Part shown: one piece after another, positions 57,611 to 64,000 of the stretch | Position numbering within the stretch: position 1 is the first letter of the stretch | How the letters are laid out: every line of letters begins with the position of its first letter | Assembly (NCBI GenBank): GCA_963695975.1 | Contig: CAVOIB010000007.1 | Coordinates: 1 to 64,000 of the forward strand | DNA from: JBBQVZ01 sp963695975 | Lineage (GTDB): Bacteria; Actinomycetota; UBA4738; HRBIN12 | Length of the DNA: 64,000 nt | Reading direction: 5' to 3' | Program-made: the position numbers and the translations under genes | The notes under the pieces: model-generated | The model's database searches: none | What the model saw: the letters and a program-made list of their open reading frames with translations, nothing else | Told to the model about the DNA's origin: nothing

Positions 57611-58798
57611 GAGGAGCGCACCGCCAGCACGGTCGCGGCCGAGGCGGTGGACGCTGGCGAGGTGCTCGCGTTCGCCCGCGCGCTGATCGCCGCGCCCAGC
57701 GAGAATCCCGGCGGGACCGAGGACGCCGCGGCAGAGGTCGCGACCGACATCCTCACACAGATCGGCGCATCGCCGAGAACCGTGCGCGGCGGCGGCGGGC
57801 GTCCGAGCGTCGTGGCGTCGATCGGCGGCGCGCCGCGCCCCGCGCTCGCGTGGAACGGCCACCTCGACGTCGTGCCCGCCGGCGACCCGTCGACGTGGTC
57901 GCACGGCCCGTGGGAGGGCGCGGTCGAGGACGGATGGCTGATCGGCCGCGGCGCCGCCGACATGAAGGGCCCGATCGCCGCGGCGCTCGCAGCGGCCGCA
58001 GCGCTCCGCCGTGCCGGGATCGAGCTCGCCGGCACGCTCACGTTCCACCTGGCCGCCGACGAGGAGCACGCCGGGATCCACGGCACCAAGGTGCTGTGGG
58101 AGCAGGGCCTGCTCGATCAGGACGCGTGCGTCGTCGGCGAGCCGAGCGACCTTCGCATCGGTCTCGCCGAGCGCGGGGGCGCGTGGATCACCGCGACCGC
58201 ACGCGGGAAGGCGGCGCACGGCTCGCAGCCACACCTAGGCGTCAACGCGATCACGTCGATGTCGCGGTTCCTCCTGCGCCTTCCGGAGGTCCTGCCGGAT
58301 CGCACCCATCCGCTCGTCGGCAGCCCAACGGTGAACGCCGCGCTGATCGCCGGCGGCAGCGCCCCCAACGTCGTCCCCGACCGGTGCGAGGTGGACATCG
58401 ACCGCCGGATCGTCCCGGGCGAGACCGACCCCGCCGAGGTGCTCGCGCCGTTCGAACGGCTCGCGGCGGACCTGCGTTCGACGCATCCCGAGGTGGACAT
58501 CTCGTGCGTGATCCGCGAATGGACGGAGGCCGCTGAGGCTCCTGGGGATTCCGCGATCGTCGAGGCCGCCCGGATCGCCGGCGCCGCCGAGCTCGGCGCT
58601 GCCCCGCCCGACGTCGGTTTCACCGGCATCACTGACGCGCGCTTCTACATCAACCAGGCCGCCATCCCCACGATCATCTTGGGTCCCGGGTCGTTATCGG
58701 TTGCACACACCGCGAACGAGTGGGTCGCCGTCGACGACCTGGTCGCGGCGGCCCGCATCTACGCGCGGCTGTTCGTCGGGTTCTTGGGAACGCGCTAG
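57605..58798 (+). CDS. M20-family (ArgE/DapE/acetylornithine-like) peptidase
   Basis: This 397-residue zinc hydrolase has ALAWNGHLDVVPAG near residue 80, the metal region GRGAADMKG near 120 and the catalytic Glu in LAADEEHAG. The dimerisation domain and a closing GPGSLSVAHTANEWV follow. It could deacylate acetylornithine, succinyl-diaminopimelate or other N-acyl amino acids. The window's arginine operon lacks argE or argJ, so an acetylornithine role is possible but not shown. Confidence 0.85.
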   Translation: MVEERTASTVAAEAVDAGEVLAFARALIAAPSENPGGTEDAAAEVATDILTQIGASPRTVRGGGGRPSVVASIGGAPRPALAWNGHLDVVPAGDPSTWSHGPWEGAVEDGWLIGRGAADMKGPIAAALAAAAALRRAGIELAGTLTFHLAADEEHAGIHGTKVLWEQGLLDQDACVVGEPSDLRIGLAERGGAWITATARGKAAHGSQPHLGVNAITSMSRFLLRLPEVLPDRTHPLVGSPTVNAALIAGGSAPNVVPDRCEVDIDRRIVPGETDPAEVLAPFERLAADLRSTHPEVDISCVIREWTEAAEAPGDSAIVEAARIAGAAELGAAPPDVGFTGITDARFYINQAAIPTIILGPGSLSVAHTANEWVAVDDLVAAARIYARLFVGFLGTR

Positions 58799-58804
58799 GC
58801 ACGC

Positions 58805-58810
58805 TATCCT
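58805..58810 (+). promoter_or_regulatory. Leaderless -10 (TATCCT) of A-type Fe-S carrier gene
   Basis: TATCCT is followed by 7 nt and the ATG at 58818, and decides this start over the nearby ATG at 58812. Confidence 0.6.
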
Positions 58811-58817
58811 GATGGGG

Positions 58818-59165
58818 ATGGATGCTCCGACCACTGACGTCATCACCGTCACCGATGGGGCCGCCACGAAGGCTCGCCAACTCGCCGCGCGGGATGGCCG
58901 CCCGGACGCGGCGCTCCGGGTTCGCGTCCTCGCCGGCGGCTGTTCCGGCTTCACGTACGAGCTCTCGTTCGCCGACGAGGCCAAGGATGACGACGCGGTG
59001 GTCTTGTCGTCCGACGGGTTCCGCGTCCTGATCGACCCCGCGAGCCAGCCGATCGTGCGCGGCTCCACGCTCGACTTCGACGGCGCGTTGATGGGCGGCG
59101 GCCTCAAGATGCACAACCCCCAGGCCAAGAACAACTGCGCCTGCGGGGATTCCTTCAGCGTCTAG
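58818..59165 (+). CDS. iscA: A-type iron-sulfur cluster carrier (IscA/ErpA)
   Basis: This 115-residue HesB/IscA-fold protein has Cys42 in GGCSGFTYELSF and the C-terminal CAC pair Cys107/Cys109 in NCACGDSFSV, the three cluster ligands of the family. It donates Fe-S clusters to client enzymes. The closeness of an eight-Cys FrhB-like protein (52 bp) and FdxA suggests its clients. Leaderless promoter predicted. Confidence 0.9.
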   Translation: MDAPTTDVITVTDGAATKARQLAARDGRPDAALRVRVLAGGCSGFTYELSFADEAKDDDAVVLSSDGFRVLIDPASQPIVRGSTLDFDGALMGGGLKMHNPQAKNNCACGDSFSV

Positions 59166-59202
59166 CTCGGCGTCCATCACCTCGTTCCGCCGACGCCACG
59201 AC

Positions 59203-59208
59203 TATGCT
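59203..59208 (+). promoter_or_regulatory. Leaderless -10 (TATGCT) of FrhB-like gene
   Basis: TATGCT is followed by 8 nt and the ATG at 59217. Confidence 0.6.
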
Positions 59209-59216
59209 TCGCTCAG

Positions 59217-60344
59217 ATGCCCTCCTCCGCCGACAAGACTCAGTGGCACGAGCTCTACCACGAGGTCGTGATGACCGGGATCTGCACCGGCTGCACGGCG
59301 TGCATCGTGGCCTGCCCGTTCCACGTGCTGGGCTACGAGAACGACGTGCCCGTGCAGCTCCAGGACGAAGGCGTCGATCTCTGCGCGCACGGCGAGAAGG
59401 GGTGCGACATCTGCACACGCGCGTGCCCCCGGTTCCGCGACTGGGAGAGCGAGATCGACCAGACGTTCTTCGGCATGACCCGCAAGCCCGAGGATGTGAT
59501 CGGCCTGTACAAGGACATCTGGCTCGCGCGCGCGACCGACGCCGCGGCGCTCGCGCAGGGACAGGACGGCGGCGTCGTCTCGGCGCTCCTGATCTGGGGC
59601 TTGGCGAACGGTGAGATCGACGGCGCGTGCACCTCGAAGCTGTCCGACGAGCGGGCTTGGGACGCCGAGCCCACGGTCGTCACGGATGCCCAGGGGGTGC
59701 TGGACACGGCGGGATCGCGCTACACGTACTCGGCCAATCCGCTCGCGCTGATCAAGGCCGCGGAACTGGGCCTCTCCAGGGTGGCGCTCGTCGGGATGAG
59801 CTGCCAGGCCTCGGTCACCGGCTCCATGGAGGCCCGGCGCGTGAACAAGTGGCGCAAGAAGATCGCGTGGACGTTCGGCCTGCTCTGCTCGAAGTCGTTC
59901 ACGTACGACGGGCTGATGGTCGAGATCGCGCAGAAGGAGCTGGGACTCGACCTAGACCACCTCGCACGCGTGAACGTGAAGGGCAAGGTGCTGTTCTACA
60001 CGGATACGGGCGACGAGCTCACGTACTCGCTCAAGGCCGCCCACCGGTACACGCGGCCCGGGTGCCTGCACTGCCCGGACTTCGCCGCCGAGCACGCCGA
60101 CATCTCGTTCGGCGGTCTGGGACAGTCCGAGGGCTGGACGCTCACGATCGTCCGATCCGAGCGTGGCCTCGACGTCTGGAACCGGGCGGTCGCCGACGGG
60201 ATCGTCGAGGCGAGACCCGCGTCGGAAGATCCCAAAGCCGTGGAGCTGATGTTCAAGCTCGCGGCCAGGTCCCGCGAACGCTGGCCCGGGCCAGAGGTCG
60301 CGACGGCCGACCCAGGTCCTGGCCTGCTGCCCGACCCCGCCTAG
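59217..60344 (+). CDS. Coenzyme F420 hydrogenase/dehydrogenase beta-subunit family protein
   Basis: This 375-residue protein has two [4Fe-4S] ligand sets, Cys23/26/29/33 and Cys56/63/66/70, then FrhB/FdhB-type domains with QGQDGGVVSALLIW near 105 and the conserved GCLHCPDFAAEHADISFGGLG near 280. FrhB-like proteins oxidise or reduce F420 using FAD and Fe-S clusters. With LLM F420-type genes and a ferredoxin nearby, a ferredoxin:F420 or related redox role is plausible; no hydrogenase or Fpo genes are near. Converges on fdxA. Confidence 0.83.
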   Translation: MPSSADKTQWHELYHEVVMTGICTGCTACIVACPFHVLGYENDVPVQLQDEGVDLCAHGEKGCDICTRACPRFRDWESEIDQTFFGMTRKPEDVIGLYKDIWLARATDAAALAQGQDGGVVSALLIWGLANGEIDGACTSKLSDERAWDAEPTVVTDAQGVLDTAGSRYTYSANPLALIKAAELGLSRVALVGMSCQASVTGSMEARRVNKWRKKIAWTFGLLCSKSFTYDGLMVEIAQKELGLDLDHLARVNVKGKVLFYTDTGDELTYSLKAAHRYTRPGCLHCPDFAAEHADISFGGLGQSEGWTLTIVRSERGLDVWNRAVADGIVEARPASEDPKAVELMFKLAARSRERWPGPEVATADPGPGLLPDPA

Positions 60345-60357
60345 GGCGGAACGGGCG

Positions 60358-60684
60358 CTAGAGCGCGGCCCACGCGGCCACGACCGGATGGTCGACCGCC
60401 GCCGGACCCACCTGCGCGGCGCCGCCCGGTGAGCCCAGTCCGCTCACGTTGTCGGCGAAGAACTCCGCATTGATCGGCGTGAACTGCTTCCACTCAGCGG
60501 GGACGTCGTCCTCGTAGAAGATCGCCGTCACCGGGCACGCCGGCTCGCAGGCGCCGCAGTCCACGCACTCGTCCGGCTGGATGTACAACATCCGCGGACC
60601 CTCGTAGATGCAGTCGACCGGGCATTCGTCGACGCACGCACGGTCCTTCACGTCGATGCAGGGCTCTGCGATCGTGTAGGTCAT
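60358..60684 (-). CDS. fdxA: 7Fe ferredoxin FdxA
   Basis: This 108-residue ferredoxin matches mycobacterial-type FdxA, with one [3Fe-4S] and one [4Fe-4S] cluster. Cysteines are at 9, 17, 21, 25 (N-terminal set) and 40, 43, 46, 50. The C-terminal DVPAEWKQFTPINAEFF part is characteristic. The ATG at 60684 follows AAAAGGGG. It converges on the FrhB-like gene, a likely electron partner. Confidence 0.93.
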   Translation of the reverse strand: MTYTIAEPCIDVKDRACVDECPVDCIYEGPRMLYIQPDECVDCGACEPACPVTAIFYEDDVPAEWKQFTPINAEFFADNVSGLGSPGGAAQVGPAAVDHPVVAAWAAL

Positions 60685-60769
60685 ATAAACCCCTTTTCCA
60701 CGGTGTCGGCCTAACAAACCTCAGTGTACGGGATGGAGGGCGAGCTGCAAGAGCTCTCTGACCACCGGG

Positions 60770-61717
60770 TCACGCCGGAGCGGCTGCCCGGAGCGTCGCG
60801 GCCACCGAGGCTTCGGGATCCGTCGCGTCGGCCACCGGGTAGATGACCGGGAGCGACGCGCCCGACTCTCGGTAGGCGTTCAGGCGCTCGCGCGCGGCTC
60901 CTATGTCGCCGATCAGGCAGACGGCTCGTACGAGCGCCGCGGGCACGTCCTTGGGGCGACCGGCGGCATGGGCTGCCGCCGCGGTCGCCGCCTCGTCCCC
61001 CAGCCCCATCGTCGCGAACTGCGCCGAGTACGCCGGGAACGAGGCGTACTCCCCCGCAGCGACCCGTATCGAGCGCAGGGCCGCGTCCTCGTCGTCTCCC
61101 AGGTTCGCCCGCACGTAGACCGCAACCGTCACGTCCGCCGGATCGCGCCCGGTTCGCTCCGCGCCATCGCGGAGCTGCGCGACCGCCGACGCGACCCGCT
61201 CCGGCGTGCACCAGTTGAGCAGCACCCCGTCGGCGAGCTCCCCGGCGAGCCGCACGGCACGGGGTCCGAGGGCCGAGATCCAGATCGGCACCGGCTCGTC
61301 GGGCACGAGCGACAGTTGGAGCGCGCGGCCGTCGACCTTCACCCGTTCGCCGGCGAGGAGCCGCCGGAGCGTCCCGACCAGCTCGCGGAGACGGCCGAGC
61401 GCGCCCCGCAGGGCCGGCCCGGTGCCGAGTCCGAGGATCAGGCGTCCCCCGGAACGCTCCTGAACCGACGCGGCCGCCATCGCGGTCAACATCGGCGTCC
61501 GCGCATCCATGGGCACGACCCCGGTCGCGAGGCGGAGGCGCTCGGTGTCAGCCGCCAGGAGGCCGAGCGCCACGAGCGTGTCGCGCCCGGCGATCTCTGG
61601 GAGGAACACCGCCTCGTAGCCCCGTGCCTCCCCCAGGCGCACGAGCTCCGCCATGACCGGCCACCGGAACGGATCGCGCACCGCGAACCCGGTCCGTTGC
61701 CGGCGGGGATCGCTCAC
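60770..61717 (-). CDS. Luciferase-like (F420-type) oxidoreductase
   Basis: This 315-residue LLM-family protein has GYEAVFLPEIAGRDT near residue 33, RLRLATGVVPMDARTP, SGGRLILGLGTGPALRG near 100 and ADGVLLNW. F420 use is likely. GTG at 61717 overlaps the stop of the small membrane gene upstream (GTGA), so it is coupled to that gene. fdxA lies 85 bp downstream on the same strand. Confidence 0.85.
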   Translation of the reverse strand: MSDPRRQRTGFAVRDPFRWPVMAELVRLGEARGYEAVFLPEIAGRDTLVALGLLAADTERLRLATGVVPMDARTPMLTAMAAASVQERSGGRLILGLGTGPALRGALGRLRELVGTLRRLLAGERVKVDGRALQLSLVPDEPVPIWISALGPRAVRLAGELADGVLLNWCTPERVASAVAQLRDGAERTGRDPADVTVAVYVRANLGDDEDAALRSIRVAAGEYASFPAYSAQFATMGLGDEAATAAAAHAAGRPKDVPAALVRAVCLIGDIGAARERLNAYRESGASLPVIYPVADATDPEASVAATLRAAAPA

Positions 61718-62085
61718 GGCACCGTGCCCTCCCGTTTGCTGTGCCCGTTGGATCGAGGGTCCATCGTGGACGCCTCCGGCCTGGATAGCCAGATGAACGG
61801 CACGAGCAGGAACACGCCGCCGAAAAGGCCCGGCCAGACGAAGATCCCGAGGAGAACGAACACCGCCGACACGGCGACCCAGACCCACGGACTCCCCCAC
61901 CAGGGCCGGCGCGGCGGTCGCGGGTCCCGCGGAGGAGTGACGATGTCGGGCTCGACCATCCGGGCGGCGCGTCGGAGGGCCGCCCGGTCCATCCGCCACC
62001 GGCGTCGGTATAGGAAGACGATGCCGAACGAGAGCACCGAAAGGACGACGAACGGAAGGACGACGTAGAGCAGGTCTCCGCTCAC
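61714..62085 (-). CDS. Small two-helix membrane protein of unknown function
   Basis: This 123-residue protein has two membrane segments (about 4-22 and 68-95) joined by a basic cytosolic loop (RRRWRMDRAALRRAARM). It has no known domain. The GTG at 62085 has a weak upstream site. It lies between an aldehyde dehydrogenase and the coupled LLM gene, so it may anchor or serve either enzyme. Confidence 0.58.
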   Translation of the reverse strand: MSGDLLYVVLPFVVLSVLSFGIVFLYRRRWRMDRAALRRAARMVEPDIVTPPRDPRPPRRPWWGSPWVWVAVSAVFVLLGIFVWPGLFGGVFLLVPFIWLSRPEASTMDPRSNGHSKREGTVP

Positions 62086-62111
62086 GGAGGCACCACGCCG
62101 ACGACCATCTG

Positions 62112-63539
62112 CTAGAGCGGGACGTGCGACATGACCATGATCCGCTGCTCGGTCATCTCCTCCATCGCGAAGCGCAGACCCTCGCGACCGAACCCGCTCT
62201 CCTTCGATCCGCCGTACGGCATCTGATCCGCGCGGAACGCCGAGACGTCGTTGATGATCACACCGCCGACCTCGAGCGTCCGATGCGCCTCGAACGCGCG
62301 GTTGATGTCGTTCGTGAAGACGCCGGCCTGGAGGCCGTACTTGGAGTTGTTCACCTCGGCGAGCGCCTCCTCGAACGTCTGGTACGGGCTGATCGTGACG
62401 ACCGGCCCGAAGATCTCCTCCTTGCAGACCTTCATCTCGGGGTTCACTTGCGAGAGCAGCGTGGGCTGGAAGAAGGGACCCTCGCCGGTACCGCCCGTCA
62501 GGACCTCGGCGCCCTGCGAGACCGCCTCCCCGACCCATTCGCCGATCCGCGTGACCTCGCCCTTGTCGATCACCGGACCCACGTCGACCGTCGGATCCAT
62601 GGGGTCGCCGACCTTGAGGCTCTCGACCTGCTTCACCAGTCGCGTCGCGAACTCGTCGTAGACCTCGCTCGCGACGAGCACGCGCTGGACGCTGATGCAG
62701 CTCTGCCCCGCCTGGTAGTAGCCGCCGAACGCGACGCGGGCCGCCGCGTTGTCCAGGTCGGCGTCGGAGTGAACGATCACGCCGGCGTTGCCGCCCAGTT
62801 CGAGCGTCACCCGCTTCTTCGGGTCCAGGCTCTTGAGGTACCAGCCGATCTCGGCCGAGCCCGTGAACGAGATCTTGCGGTAGCGCTCGTCGCGAGCCAT
62901 GCCGTCGGCAACCTTGGAGCGGACCGGCAGCACCTGGTACATGCCCTTCGGAAGGTCCGTCTCGGCGAAGAACTCCGCCAATCTGAGCGAGCCGACCGGG
63001 GTCGCTGATGCGGGCTTGACGACGATCGGGGCGCCGACCGCGAGCGACGGCGCGACCTTGTGCGCCACCAGGTTCAGCGGGAAGTTGAACGGCGTGATAC
63101 CGAGCACGGGGCCGATCGGGAACCGTCGCAGCAGACCGATCCTGGAGCCCAGCGCCGCCTCGGTGTCCAGGCGCATCAGCTCGTCGTCGCCGTGGCGGAT
63201 CACCTCGGATGCCCACCGGAACGTCGACACGGCCCGCGTGGCCTCGACCGTCGCCCATTTGAGCGGCTTGCCGCCCTCGCGGGCGATCAGCTCGGCGTTC
63301 TCTGGGATCGTCTCGGAGAGCCGCTTCGAGATGTGGTCCAGAGCCTCGGAACGGACGTGCACGGGCAGGTGTTGCGACGTCTTGAAGGTCTCCGCGGCGG
63401 TCGCGGTCGCCTCTTCCACGTCGGCATCGGTCGGGACGCCGATCTCGGCGACCACGCTGTCGTCGAACGGACTCCTCACCTCGAACGTGCCTTCGCCGGT
63501 GCGCCAATCCCCGTTCACCAGGAACGGTTTCGTGCTCAT
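62112..63539 (-). CDS. NAD(P)-dependent aldehyde dehydrogenase
   Basis: This 475-residue ALDH-superfamily enzyme has TPFNFPLNL near residue 150, VTLELGGNAGV with the general-base glutamate near 245 and nucleophile Cys near 280 in GQSCISVQR, then EEIFGPVV and PYGGSKESG. It resembles non-phosphorylating glyceraldehyde/lactaldehyde/succinate-semialdehyde-type enzymes. Substrate not assigned. It lies downstream of another ALDH gene on the same strand, with a strong hairpin between. Confidence 0.88.
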   Translation of the reverse strand: MSTKPFLVNGDWRTGEGTFEVRSPFDDSVVAEIGVPTDADVEEATATAAETFKTSQHLPVHVRSEALDHISKRLSETIPENAELIAREGGKPLKWATVEATRAVSTFRWASEVIRHGDDELMRLDTEAALGSRIGLLRRFPIGPVLGITPFNFPLNLVAHKVAPSLAVGAPIVVKPASATPVGSLRLAEFFAETDLPKGMYQVLPVRSKVADGMARDERYRKISFTGSAEIGWYLKSLDPKKRVTLELGGNAGVIVHSDADLDNAAARVAFGGYYQAGQSCISVQRVLVASEVYDEFATRLVKQVESLKVGDPMDPTVDVGPVIDKGEVTRIGEWVGEAVSQGAEVLTGGTGEGPFFQPTLLSQVNPEMKVCKEEIFGPVVTISPYQTFEEALAEVNNSKYGLQAGVFTNDINRAFEAHRTLEVGGVIINDVSAFRADQMPYGGSKESGFGREGLRFAMEEMTEQRIMVMSHVPL

Positions 63540-63579
63540 GTGGGGATCACCTCTTCCGTAGTTCGGCCTGCCTCGTGAT

Positions 63580-63606
63580 CCGGCGCGCGCCTTCGGCGCG
63601 CGCCGG
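63580..63606 (-). terminator. Perfect 12-bp hairpin between two ALDH genes
   Basis: CCGGCGCGCGCC and its exact complement flank a TTC loop. It lies 24 nt after the stop of the ALDH at the window edge and 41 nt before the ATG of the next ALDH. No T run follows on the minus strand, so it may act as a barrier, an RNA-stability element or a Rho-linked terminator. Confidence 0.55.
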
Positions 63607-63629
63607 CGTGACCACTAGTCTGCTCCACA

Positions 63630-64000
63630 CTACTGATCGAGCGACACCATGACGTGCTTGATGTTCGTGTAGTCCTCCAGGGAGTACACGGACATGTCTT
63701 TCCCATGACCGCTCATCTTGTAGCCGCCGTGCGGCATCTCGGGCGTGAGCGGGATGTGGGTGTTGACCCACACGCACCCGAACTGAAGCCGGCGCGACAT
63801 CCGCATCGCGCGGCCGACGTCGCGGGTCCACACGGACGACGCGAGGCCGTAGTCGGTCCCGTTCGCCCATGCGAGCGCTTGATCCTCGTCCGTGAACCGC
63901 TGCACGGTCACCACCGGACCGAAGACTTCCTTCTGGACGATCTCCGAGTCCTGCGCAGGGTTGGCCACGACCGTGGGCTTGAAGTGGAAGCCCGGCGTAC
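63630..64000 (-). CDS. Aldehyde dehydrogenase C-terminal part, aminobutyraldehyde-type
   Basis: The gene runs off the window; 123 residues are visible. The region begins GFHFKPTVVANPAQDSE and continues QKEVFGPVVTV, then ends with the signature HGGYKMSGHGKDMSVYSLEDY and a closing IKHVMVSL. That tail matches gamma-aminobutyraldehyde dehydrogenases (PatD/Prr type) of putrescine breakdown, which would fit the PotD-like gene elsewhere in the window. The catalytic cysteine lies outside the window, so the specific activity is inferred. Confidence 0.78.
   Translation of the reverse strand, partial: TPGFHFKPTVVANPAQDSEIVQKEVFGPVVTVQRFTDEDQALAWANGTDYGLASSVWTRDVGRAMRMSRRLQFGCVWVNTHIPLTPEMPHGGYKMSGHGKDMSVYSLEDYTNIKHVMVSLDQ

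Noticed and set aside
1..64000. CRISPR arrays, tRNA, rRNA, insertion sequences, prophage
   Set aside because: No regularly spaced repeats, no tRNA-like cloverleaf, no transposase or phage gene among the readable frames.

Overview
This 64 kb window is very GC-rich and densely coded, with no tRNA, rRNA, insertion sequence, CRISPR array or phage gene. The gene content suggests a high-GC Actinomycetota or related deep-branching lineage, probably an uncultured soil type. The signs are two luciferase-like (F420-type) oxidoreductases plus a truncated third, an FrhB-like F420 dehydrogenase subunit, a mycobacterial-type 7Fe ferredoxin, an RskA-like anti-sigma factor, an AT-hook protein, frequent GTG starts and many leaderless promoters. 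A high-GC Chloroflexota cannot be excluded from sequence alone.

Layout. 1-2.4 kb: argC-argB-argR on the minus strand behind a leaderless promoter overlapped by an ARG box. 2.4-6.6 kb: rmuC, a glyoxalase-fold protein, a LysA-like PLP decarboxylase and a PotD-like Tat lipoprotein. 6.7-10.7 kb: an AAC(6')-like acetyltransferase, a class III aminotransferase, a membrane bactofilin-like protein and a C45 acyltransferase. 10.7-16.3 kb: an ankyrin gene and marR share a 25-bp palindrome, followed by a coupled cupin/amidohydrolase/epimerase/cNMP-nucleotidyltransferase series. 16.4-25.6 kb: tldD-tldE, a CBS-pair protein, NDH-2, a HAD phosphatase, a PHP phosphoesterase, pgsA, an SDR, glpX and a small zinc-knuckle/AT-hook protein. 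25.6-30.5 kb: an LLM oxidoreductase, an ECF sigma/anti-sigma pair, then nfeD-slipin behind a 14-codon leader ORF. 30.5-35.6 kb: pilT, a SufR-like regulator divergent from mrp, dinB, a divergent lgt and PAP2. 35.7-38.5 kb: a coupled four-gene membrane operon of unknown role with a 6-codon leader ORF. 38.5-43.3 kb: methyltransferase, PIG-L deacetylase, pepA, cupin and an NCS1 permease. 43.3-48.5 kb: histidine use (hutI, hutH, hutU). 48.6-50.8 kb: converging REC-EAL and REC-GGDEF genes. 51-54.3 kb: reverse transsulfuration (cbs, DUF429, metB-like). 54.3-64 kb: small enzymes, nudL/M20 divergent pair, A-type Fe-S carrier, FrhB-like protein, fdxA, LLM, and two aldehyde dehydrogenases, the last cut by the window edge.

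Themes. Iron-sulfur and F420 redox genes recur (mrp with a Cys-rich regulator, A-type carrier, fdxA, FrhB, LLMs). Amino acid turnover is prominent (hut, pepA, M20, C45, transsulfuration, polyamine-linked PotD and an aminobutyraldehyde dehydrogenase-like fragment). The most striking signal is architectural. About 20 transcription-unit starts have a TAnnnT-like -10 hexamer 6-9 nt before the start codon, which implies leaderless mRNAs. Variants include an interlocked divergent pair (57591-57610), -10 boxes that begin with the upstream gene's stop codon, and two leaderless mini-ORFs overlapping the next gene's start. Four convergent gene pairs end on a shared CTAG, leaving no room for intrinsic terminators.
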